Origin: an uncultured Clostridia bacterium
Lineage (GTDB): Bacteria > Bacillota > Clostridia > TANB77 > CAG-508
Direction: 5' to 3'
NCBI GenBank assembly: GCA_934169775.1
Contig: CAKPOI010000040.1
Span: 1 to 11,879 of the forward strand
DNA length: 11,879 nucleotides
The translations under genes were made by a program, and so were the position numbers. Numbering within the stretch: position 1 is the stretch's first letter; each line of letters begins with the position of its first letter. Positions 1-5,894 of the stretch are shown piece after piece. The notes under the pieces are model-generated. The model worked only from the letters and a program-made list of their open reading frames with translations, did not search any database and was not told the DNA's origin.

Positions 1-39
1 AACACTAGCACTAATTCTTAAAATTTTAGTGCTAATGTT
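1..39 (-). terminator. Stem-loop at window edge, possible terminator of the LD-carboxypeptidase gene
   Basis: Two 14-nt arms (1-14 and 26-39) enclose an 11-nt loop. Read as minus-strand RNA the arms pair fully, with one G-U pair; as plus-strand RNA the same position is a C-A mismatch, which favours the minus strand. It lies about 115 bases downstream of the LD-carboxypeptidase stop. Any U-tract would lie outside the window, so termination cannot be confirmed. The stretch 40-155 shows nothing else I can support. Confidence 0.4.
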
Positions 40-155
40 TAAAAATTTTTGAGACATTTTCAAAAACTATTGACAGTGTTTGTTAAATCTTGAATTATTG
101 TTAAAATTTGAAAAGTATATATAGAAATTTATGTCGTTTATTAAGATTTTATGTG

Positions 156-1331
156 TTATTTGCTAAATTCAATTTTGCCTTTTCCGGCTTCTGAAGTGAT
201 TTTCATTATTGCACCATTTACAATTGCTAATTGTGGTGCAACATGTCCTATATCTGCATCATATATTATTGGTATGTTTAAATCACCAATTGCTTGTTTT
301 ACAGCTTCCATAAAGCTTGTATCATAATCTTTTCTGAATACCAATGATCTACCAAAAATGATTCCATTTATGTTGTTAAAATATCCTGCATTTTTCATTT
401 GCCACAATATTCTTGTTAATTCAGGGCTGTTCATTTCAAAGCATTCTAAATACCATATAATTCCATCTTTTTGGTATTTATTTATATAGTTTTTTATGTT
501 ATCATATTTTGTTCCAAAAAATATTTTTATGCAGTCTAAACATCCTCCTATCATTCTTCCTTGCATTTCAATTTTGGGTTCATTATTTATGTTTTTCCAT
601 TCAACTTTTTCTGTTAGGTTATAACTTTTTTCGTTTGGTTTTTGGTATGGTTCTTCGTCCTTAGAGACATTAAGCTCTTGTTGATGCTTTTTGAGTCCGT
701 CCCCAAAAGCATTAAGCTCTTGTTGATGCTTTTTTGCTCCGTCCCCAAAAGCATTAAGTTCGGCCCCAAAAGCATTGAGTTCGGCCCCAAAAACATCGTT
801 TATGTTGTTAAATTCTCCTTTTTCACATTTTGTAAATGAATTTTGTGTTACTTTTTCTCCTGATGCTATTTTTAATGCGTCCTCTAAGTTTTTGTAGAGT
901 GGTCTCATTGCATAACTTTTTATTGCATCACAGTATATTGATGGAATTTCTAATATTGTGTTGAATATAAATTCTAATGTTGTTATGTCTGAATATCCTT
1001 GCATCCATTTTGGCTCTATTTTTTTTATTTCTTCTAAGTCTAAATAGTCTAACATTTCCATTAAGTAGTCTCCTCCTGTTGCAAAGATTATTAATTTTAC
1101 TTCTTTATTTTTTAGTAATTCCATAAATTCTTCAGCTCTTTTTTTGGCTGTGTTGCTTCTTCCTTTTTCTTCTTTTCTTACACTTTTTGTTTCTATTATT
1201 CTATATCCCATTTCTTTTAGTTGTTTTTCTGCTTCTTCTAATTCTTTTATTTTTTCTGGCTTTGTTATTCCTCCAGATGGTGCACATATACCTATTGTAT
1301 CTCCTTTTTTTAGGCTTTCTGGTTGTTTCAT
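156..1331 (-). CDS. S66-family LD-carboxypeptidase with a repeat-bearing insertion
   Basis: 391-residue cytoplasmic serine peptidase of the LdcA/MccF (S66) family. Members cut the L,D bond before the terminal D-Ala of murein tetrapeptides during cell-wall recycling, and some relatives instead destroy peptide antibiotics such as microcin C. Visible family motifs are the N-terminal GDTIGICAPSG (residues 10-20), the nucleophile elbow GYSD with Ser114, the GGCLDCI segment (262-268), Glu296 in the LECFE strand and His363 in IGHVAPQ, giving a plausible Ser-Glu-His triad. No signal peptide is seen. At 391 residues it is longer than the usual 300-350. The excess is a low-complexity insert at about residues 180-225 (see repeat at 668-793), placed between the nucleophile domain and the C-terminal domain. 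The start has an AAAGGA ribosome binding site and a consensus promoter upstream. The gene is monocistronic and divergent from the DUF3298-like gene. Substrate (murein or antibiotic peptide) cannot be told. Confidence 0.9.
   Translation of the reverse strand: MKQPESLKKGDTIGICAPSGGITKPEKIKELEEAEKQLKEMGYRIIETKSVRKEEKGRSNTAKKRAEEFMELLKNKEVKLIIFATGGDYLMEMLDYLDLEEIKKIEPKWMQGYSDITTLEFIFNTILEIPSIYCDAIKSYAMRPLYKNLEDALKIASGEKVTQNSFTKCEKGEFNNINDVFGAELNAFGAELNAFGDGAKKHQQELNAFGDGLKKHQQELNVSKDEEPYQKPNEKSYNLTEKVEWKNINNEPKIEMQGRMIGGCLDCIKIFFGTKYDNIKNYINKYQKDGIIWYLECFEMNSPELTRILWQMKNAGYFNNINGIIFGRSLVFRKDYDTSFMEAVKQAIGDLNIPIIYDADIGHVAPQLAIVNGAIMKITSEAGKGKIEFSK
668..793 (-). repeat. In-frame tandem repeats inside the LD-carboxypeptidase gene (2 x 42 bp, then 2 x 21 bp)
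   Basis: Units lie at 668-709, 710-751 (42 bp each) and 752-772, 773-793 (21 bp each). Each starts CATTAAG or CATTGAG on the plus strand and ends CCCCAAAA. The 42-bp unit equals the 21-bp unit with about 21 extra bases inside. All periods are multiples of three, so the frame is kept. In protein the long unit reads ELNAFGDGxKKHQQ and the short one ELNAFGA. The tract has runs of C/G (GTCCCC, GGCCCC) unlike the AT-rich surroundings, and AAAAGCAT/ATGCTTTT inverted segments recur in it. Confidence 0.9.
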
Positions 1332-1357
1332 TTTATCACTTTCCTTTCGTTTTTTAC

Positions 1358-1386
1358 ATTATATATAACTTATTTTTTTGTGTCAA
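1358..1386 (-). promoter_or_regulatory. Sigma-A-type promoter of the LD-carboxypeptidase gene
   Basis: On the minus strand TTGACA (1386-1381) is followed after exactly 17 bases by TATAAT (1363-1358). Both boxes match consensus perfectly. The leader to the start at 1331 is about 20 bases and holds the AAAGGA ribosome binding site. The -35 lies in the divergent intergenic region shared with the plus-strand gene at 1427. Confidence 0.85.
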
Positions 1387-1426
1387 GATATCGCTTTTTT
1401 TACATATATTATAATTAGGTGATGAT

Positions 1427-2080
1427 ATGTTTAATATTGAAAAAAATGTTTTGGAAAAAAATTTGTATTATAAAAATCATTTAATTTTAAAGTATAATAT
1501 TGAATATCCAAAAATTGTTAGTAAGTCTTATTCTTTTGCTATTCAAAAATTTAATCATTTTTATCAGATGAAAGCTATTGAATTAAAGCTTTATGCTGAA
1601 AAAGATTTGTTTGAAAATGCTAAACAAGTTTTTGACTATAATGAAAAAAATAATTTTCCTTTTTTTAATTATGAATTAGTTTCTAATTATACTATTACAT
1701 ATAATAAAGATTCTATTATAAGTCTTTTTTCAGATGTTTATATGTTTACAGGTGGTGCTCATGGAAGTACAGAAAGAATTTCTCAAACTTGGAATATGAA
1801 ATCTGGTAATCTTATTCCTTTATGTACTTTTCTTAACCATGATTGTTCTTCTTTTCTTTTACTTTTGAAAGAAATTTTACACCAAATTGATACTCAAATT
1901 GCTGATGGCTCTAATTTTTATTTTGAAAATTATGCTTCTTTGGTTATTGAAAACTTTGATTTTGAGCATTTTTATTTGGTTGATAATTCTATTGCCATTT
2001 TTTATCAACAATATGATATAGCTCCTTATTCTAGCGGTATTCCTGTTTTTTTAATTGATTTGAATATTTATTCTAAATGA
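1427..2080 (+). CDS. DUF3298 / RsiV-C-terminal-like protein without export signal
   Basis: 217-residue protein resembling the DUF4163-DUF3298 unit found in the extracytoplasmic part of RsiV anti-sigma factors and in many clostridial lipoproteins. The recognisable parts are SDVYMFTGGAHGS (about residues 102-114), the following TWNMKSGNLIPL strand, and IFYQQYDIAPYSSGIPVF (191-208), the hallmark of DUF3298. Unlike most family members it has no signal peptide, lipobox or membrane segment, so as written it would stay in the cytoplasm. The start has AGGTGATGAT immediately upstream, a good ribosome binding site. A TATAAT occurs at 1410-1415, but it is so close to the start that it would leave almost no leader; a weaker pair (TTGTGT 1378-1383, TACATA 1401-1406) is another option. 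The only plus-strand gene here; transcription ends at the shared terminator at 2137. Function unknown. Confidence 0.8.
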   Translation: MFNIEKNVLEKNLYYKNHLILKYNIEYPKIVSKSYSFAIQKFNHFYQMKAIELKLYAEKDLFENAKQVFDYNEKNNFPFFNYELVSNYTITYNKDSIISLFSDVYMFTGGAHGSTERISQTWNMKSGNLIPLCTFLNHDCSSFLLLLKEILHQIDTQIADGSNFYFENYASLVIENFDFEHFYLVDNSIAIFYQQYDIAPYSSGIPVFLIDLNIYSK

Positions 2081-2136
2081 TAAAATGTCAAAAATTAATT
2101 CTTGTCAAATCAAATCTGTGCCTTATTAAAGGAATA

Positions 2137-2177
2137 AAAAATGACTTTAATAACAATTAATTATTAAAGTCATTTTT
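2137..2177. terminator. Bidirectional intrinsic terminator between convergent genes
   Basis: Perfect 17-nt inverted arms (2137-2153 and 2161-2177) with a 7-nt loop, an ATGACTTTAATAA stem core, and A-runs on one side with T-runs on the other, so a U-tract follows the hairpin in both directions. It lies between the plus-strand gene ending at 2080 and the minus-strand operon ending at 2205, as expected for a shared terminator. Confidence 0.85.
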
Positions 2178-2204
2178 ATTATATTAACTTATTAATTTTT
2201 GTTT

Positions 2205-3710
2205 TTATTGTGCTGCTTCAAGTAGTTTTTTGTTTACTCTTGTTTGAACTTGTATATAATAAGCTGATTCTTCTGCATTCATATTGTTATCATTCCATTT
2301 TTCAAATTTTTTGGTTGCATCATCTAATTTTGTCATATATTTTGTATAATCTGCTATTAAGCTCATGTCTGTTCCATTAGAGTCTGAATATTTTTTCATA
2401 AATGCTATATATTCATCTACAAATGCTTCATAACTGTCCATTGCTTCTTTAAATTCTTTACTAAGTCCTGTATGTGCAGTTGTTTTTGTTTCAGTATTTG
2501 TTGTATTTGTTTTGTTTGATTCTTCTGTTGTTTGTGTACTATTTGTTGCTTTTTCCGTTTCCACTTTGTTTTCTTCTGTTGTTTTTGATGTTGTGTTTGA
2601 AGATGTTGATGTATTTGATTCTTTTTTGTTATCTGGTGCTGTTATACTAATTCTCATGATGTTATTTCCTTGATATCTAACATCAATTTTATATCCTTCT
2701 GGATTTGTTCCATAAAAATATTTTTCTCCGCTTGAATAATCCTTAGAAAATCCGGCATTTAAAACTGAGTTTGCATATGTTGAATATTCCTCTTTTGAGG
2801 TTTTTCCAGCATAATATGTAAAATATTTTTCACTGTTTGATTCTACTTTTCCTGTTTTTGATTGTGGTTCTGGTACTAATTTTGAAAGTGGTGTTGCTAT
2901 CCAAGCGTTTTCTTTCATTTGTATTGGTGCATCTAAAGATATATTATACTCTTTGCTTGTTTCTGTATAATATAGTCTTAATTTGTAACCTTCTGAATTG
3001 TATGCATCATATGAATTTGTGCCTTTTTCTGATTCCACATTAAATCCTTTTTCTTGACATGCTTCTGCATATTTGCTATATGCTTCTTTCGTAGAATTAG
3101 AAATATAAACGCTTAAGCTTTTATCACTATTTGTTATAATTTTTCCTTTTTTGCTTTTTGGTTCTGGTAATACTTCATTCATTACTATGTCTTTCCATAC
3201 GATTTTTTCTGTTCTTGATGATGTATTTTGTGTATCACATACAAAAAATGGTATTATTAATACAAATGCTATAATTGCTAAAATTGTATGCAACCCTTTT
3301 ATTGGTTCTTTTATTATTTTTGATCCCATTAGCCATGATACAATAAATAAAGCTGCTTGTGAAAATGTTAAAATTTTAGCAAAAACTCCATTTCCTATAA
3401 AGAAAAGTAATACAGCAATTGCAAAAAAGATTAATAATATTTTACTAAATTTACTTTTTTTAAATTTTGCAACTTCTTCTTTTTCTTCTTGATTTTTGTT
3501 TTTTTCAATTTCATGTTTTAATTTTTCTTGTTCTACTTTGCTTTTCATTTTTTGAATTTTTACTGCATCACTTTCTTTTAGTAAATCTGACACTTCATAT
3601 TTTGTGCCACAAAATGGACATTCTACATTTTCTTCAGATGTGTTTACATCTATTTGTCCACCACAATTTGAACATACTACAGACTTATTTTTAGTCGTTT
3701 CCATATTCAT
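2205..3710 (-). CDS. Zinc-ribbon, multi-TM protein with duplicated extracytoplasmic DUF6591-like domain
   Basis: 501 residues from the ATG at 3710, chosen because GAGG sits six bases upstream; an ATG at 3704 is also possible. In order: an N-terminal TFIIB-type zinc ribbon with two CxxC pairs (Cys13/16 and Cys31/34), a charged coiled-coil stretch (45-88), three hydrophobic membrane segments (about 90-107, 112-128, 140-158), and a large probably outside region. That region has two tandem copies of a ~90-residue domain (about 171-262 and 270-360), each with LPEP/VPEP...GK near its start, a NSEGYK/NPEGYK strand and ISLDAP/ISITAP at its end. A Ser/Thr/Asn/Glu-rich linker (363-414) and a helical C-terminal domain (418-500) follow. 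The domains look like the DUF6591-type family of Clostridia, by memory only. Last gene of the SPFH operon, 58 bases after the preceding gene. It could sense the envelope and signal inward, but function is unknown. Confidence 0.8.
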   Translation of the reverse strand: MNMETTKNKSVVCSNCGGQIDVNTSEENVECPFCGTKYEVSDLLKESDAVKIQKMKSKVEQEKLKHEIEKNKNQEEKEEVAKFKKSKFSKILLIFFAIAVLLFFIGNGVFAKILTFSQAALFIVSWLMGSKIIKEPIKGLHTILAIIAFVLIIPFFVCDTQNTSSRTEKIVWKDIVMNEVLPEPKSKKGKIITNSDKSLSVYISNSTKEAYSKYAEACQEKGFNVESEKGTNSYDAYNSEGYKLRLYYTETSKEYNISLDAPIQMKENAWIATPLSKLVPEPQSKTGKVESNSEKYFTYYAGKTSKEEYSTYANSVLNAGFSKDYSSGEKYFYGTNPEGYKIDVRYQGNNIMRISITAPDNKKESNTSTSSNTTSKTTEENKVETEKATNSTQTTEESNKTNTTNTETKTTAHTGLSKEFKEAMDSYEAFVDEYIAFMKKYSDSNGTDMSLIADYTKYMTKLDDATKKFEKWNDNNMNAEESAYYIQVQTRVNKKLLEAAQ

Positions 3711-3768
3711 TTTCCCCCTCTTTATTTTCAAAATTTTATTTTTTAGAGATTTTCCTCTATAAAAATCA

Positions 3769-4176
3769 TTATATTACCTTAAAAATTTTACTATTTTTTG
3801 TCATTTTGCATTGTATGTTTCTTTTTTCTATAAGAGATATTAATTGTTTTGAAATATTTTTTGCTAATTCTGTGTCATCATTATTTACTGCATCTTCAAA
3901 TGAGGCAAATTCTCTTTGGATTTGTTCATTAATTTCTTTCAAATTATTTTTACTCATCGTGTCACTATATCTTAAGCTTTCATATACTTTTTGACATATT
4001 TCTTTTATTTCAATTGAATCTGTTTTTTCCATTAAATATTCTGCTTTTGCTGTAAGTTCTCTTATTGCAAATGCTTTTGTTTCTATTTCATTATCTATTT
4101 TTGATGCTTTTTTTAGTATAAAATATGTTATAATACTTAAAGCTAATATTATTAAAAATATAACAATATATATCAT
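3769..4176 (-). CDS. Small single-TM helical protein in the SPFH operon
   Basis: 135 residues from the ATG at 4176, which starts directly with the membrane segment (residues 2-22, IYIVIFLIILALSII). This start lies just past the TGA of the upstream SPFH gene; an ATG at 4203 would add nine residues and overlap that gene. After the membrane anchor the protein is charged and helical: a likely coiled coil with an AKAEYLMEKTD segment, then two helices ending in a basic tail. I do not recognise a named family. The near-coupled stop/start with the SPFH gene implies co-translation and a shared role, probably as a membrane anchor or partner for the SPFH protein, by analogy with the membrane proteins encoded beside B. 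subtilis ydjI. That role is inference. Confidence 0.75.
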   Translation of the reverse strand: MIYIVIFLIILALSIITYFILKKASKIDNEIETKAFAIRELTAKAEYLMEKTDSIEIKEICQKVYESLRYSDTMSKNNLKEINEQIQREFASFEDAVNNDDTELAKNISKQLISLIEKRNIQCKMTKNSKIFKVI

Positions 4177-4181
4177 GTAAA

Positions 4182-5357
4182 TCACTCTCTTTTCTTTCCA
4201 CATTTTGGGCAGAATTTGCTATTTCTCTCAAATTTGTATCCACAGTTAGTACAAACTTTACTTGATTTGACAACTTTTGCTCCACATTCTTCGCAAAATT
4301 CTGCTTCTTCATGTATTTGTGCTCCACAGTTTTCACAGAAATTTCCTGTTTGTTTATTATTAGATTGAGTGGTTGTTGTAGATTTTACAGTTTCAGTCAT
4401 CATTCCTCCTATCATGTTTCCTACTGCTCCTCCTACTCCTGCCATCGTGCCTATTCCTATTCCCATATTATTAAATTCTCCAACTGCTTCATTTTCTGCG
4501 ATTTTTTCTGCAACATTAAAGCCTTTTTCTTGTTGATATGTATATCCTTCTTGCAATCTTTTTGTTGCTTTTGCTTTTGAGTCAATTACTTTTTTCTGTG
4601 CTTCTGTTTCTGCATTTATTATTTCTGTTTGTTGTTTTATTTTTGCTTCTGCAATATCTGCATATTGACGGAAATGCAATTCTTTGAATTTTTCATATTG
4701 CATCTCTCCATCTGGCTTCATTACCCTATTTACTAAGAATTTTTTTAGTGTTATGCCATAGTCCTCAAAATCTGGAAGTAATAGTTTTTTTATTTCTATT
4801 GAGAATTGATTTAGCTTTTCGTCTATTTCAAAAATATTTATACTTTCTGATTTGATGATTTGTGCCATATATGTTTTTACTTTTGTCATTAAAAAAGAAC
4901 GGAAATATGTTACTAAATTTTGTTGTGATAAACTGCTTTCAGTTCCTACAAGTTTTACTAATAATTTTTTGCTGTCTTTTACTTGTAAGCTCATTTCTCC
5001 AGATGCTCCTATTGATAATGGAAATTTATATGTTGGTTCTATAAATTGTATTCTTGAATCAGTTCCCCATTTTATTGCCATTTGTTCACTTTTGTTTATG
5101 AAATATATTTCACAATGAAATGGATTTAGTCCTCCTGTTGCTAGATTTAGTATTTTTCCTATTATTGGTATGTTTTGTGTTTTTAGTGTGTATCTTCCTG
5201 GTCCAAATAAATCTAATGCTTGCCCATTCATAAAAAATACTGCTTCTTGATTTTCATGAACAATAAGTTGTGATAGGCAATTAAAGTCTTCACATGGATG
5301 TTTCCACACAAATGTGCTGTTGTCTCCTTCATATTTTATCACATCAAATATTTTCAT
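4182..5357 (-). CDS. YdjI-like SPFH-domain protein with two C-terminal zinc ribbons
   Basis: 391 residues. It starts MKIFDVIKYEGDNSTFVWKH, the typical opening of the 'virion core protein/YdjI' SPFH family; this is why 5357 is preferred over in-frame ATGs at 5369 and 5417. The SPFH (band-7-like) core spans about residues 25-220 with the family segments NGQALDLFGPGRYTL and NLATGGLNPFHCEIYFI. A coiled coil (225-295) and a Gly-rich segment (299-318) follow, then two zinc ribbons: Cys341/344 with 355/358, and Cys369/372 with 383/386. There is no signal peptide or clear TM helix, so membrane association is probably peripheral. In B. subtilis the homologue is encoded with PspA and membrane partners and takes part in envelope-stress responses; no pspA is seen here. 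First gene of a three-gene operon. I found no convincing promoter in 5358-5485, where the only oddity is a TTCGCGAA palindrome near 5395. Confidence 0.9.
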   Translation of the reverse strand: MKIFDVIKYEGDNSTFVWKHPCEDFNCLSQLIVHENQEAVFFMNGQALDLFGPGRYTLKTQNIPIIGKILNLATGGLNPFHCEIYFINKSEQMAIKWGTDSRIQFIEPTYKFPLSIGASGEMSLQVKDSKKLLVKLVGTESSLSQQNLVTYFRSFLMTKVKTYMAQIIKSESINIFEIDEKLNQFSIEIKKLLLPDFEDYGITLKKFLVNRVMKPDGEMQYEKFKELHFRQYADIAEAKIKQQTEIINAETEAQKKVIDSKAKATKRLQEGYTYQQEKGFNVAEKIAENEAVGEFNNMGIGIGTMAGVGGAVGNMIGGMMTETVKSTTTTQSNNKQTGNFCENCGAQIHEEAEFCEECGAKVVKSSKVCTNCGYKFERNSKFCPKCGKKRE

Positions 5358-5485
5358 TATAAATATCATTCCTTTCCTTTGAAAATAAAATATTTTCGCG
5401 AAGCTAAAAAGTTTCATATTATTTTCTATTTTTCTAAAATGTATATATAGTAATGAAAGTTTTTGAATTCTTTCAAACCTTCCTC

Positions 5486-5674
5486 TTACTTTTCTATTTC
5501 TATATTTTCAACTGCGAATTCAAGGCATAATTGTATTATTTCATTTCTATTTCTTCCTGTTGTTTCACATATTTCATCTATTTCTCTTATTAAGTCGCTT
5601 GGAAGCCTTGCTGATACAACAGCAGTATCACCATTATATTTTTTGGCTGATATTTTAAGTTTCTTTTCAGACAT
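5486..5674 (-). CDS. Ribbon-helix-helix (CopG-type) transcriptional regulator
   Basis: 62 residues. The start at 5674 is chosen because AAGGTGG lies five bases upstream; the upstream in-frame ATG at 5746 falls before the promoter. The fold is readable: a lead beta strand (DTAVVSARLP, 16-25), helix A (SDLIREIDEICETTG) and helix B beginning at the RNRNEIIQLCLEFAVENI turn. This is the arrangement of dimeric CopG/Arc repressors, in which the strand enters the major groove. Its promoter carries two ACAATTGT boxes between -35 and -10, so negative autoregulation is likely. No toxin gene is adjacent, so it is better called an orphan regulator than an antitoxin. It could also act on the SPFH operon that follows about 130 bases downstream. 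Confidence 0.85.
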   Translation of the reverse strand: MSEKKLKISAKKYNGDTAVVSARLPSDLIREIDEICETTGRNRNEIIQLCLEFAVENIEIEK

Positions 5675-5714
5675 ACTTAACCACCTTCGTTCGACATTAT
5701 TTTTTATTTTTTTC

Positions 5715-5743
5715 ATTATACTACAATTGTTTACAATTGTCAA
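5715..5743 (-). promoter_or_regulatory. Consensus promoter of the RHH regulator gene
   Basis: Minus strand TTGACA (5743-5738), 17-base spacer, TATAAT (5720-5715); both boxes are perfect. It leaves a leader of about 35 bases before the start at 5674. The spacer is almost filled by the operator-like repeats at 5723-5740. Confidence 0.9.
5723..5740. promoter_or_regulatory. Two tandem ACAATTGT boxes, probable RHH operator
   Basis: The 8-bp palindrome ACAATTGT occurs at 5723-5730 and again at 5733-5740, a 10-bp period that places both on the same DNA face. The second box overlaps the -35 hexamer. Arc/CopG/MetJ-type dimers bind such tandem short palindromes, so a repressor here would block RNA polymerase. 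Binding by the adjacent RHH protein is inferred from position. Confidence 0.7.
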
Positions 5744-5816
5744 CAATCAGATTAATGATATTTTTTCTTTATATTTAGGACTTGAACTGTATTTAGAGTA
5801 GACTACTTTATATGTT

Positions 5817-5844
5817 AAAAAGGAACAGAATTTTTTCTGCTCCT
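5817..5844 (-). terminator. Intrinsic terminator of the oleate hydratase gene
   Basis: Arms at 5821-5830 and 5835-5844 with a 4-nt loop. On the minus strand the stem reads AGGAGCAGAA / TTCTGTTCCT (one G-U pair) followed by a U-run (the A-run at 5817-5821). It lies about 50 bases past the ohyA stop. A T-run on the other side could let it work in both directions. Confidence 0.8.
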
Positions 5845-5894
5845 CTTTTTATATATTATAAATAAGTAATAATGTAATTAATGTCCGCTTTATT

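Noticed and set aside
70..101. TTGACA at 70-75 as a plus-strand promoter
   Set aside because: No acceptable -10 at 16-18 bases and no plus-strand gene follows; the region is antisense to the end of the LD-carboxypeptidase gene.
668..793. Repeat tract as a CRISPR array
   Set aside because: Units are directly adjacent with no unique spacers and all lie in frame within a coding region.
5385..5420. TGAAAC upstream of the SPFH gene as a sigma-W-like -35
   Set aside because: No CGTA-like -10 at the required spacing of about 16 bases; the CG pairs fall too near.
5486..5674. RHH gene as the antitoxin of a toxin-antitoxin pair
   Set aside because: No toxin-sized gene of a known family is adjacent on either side.
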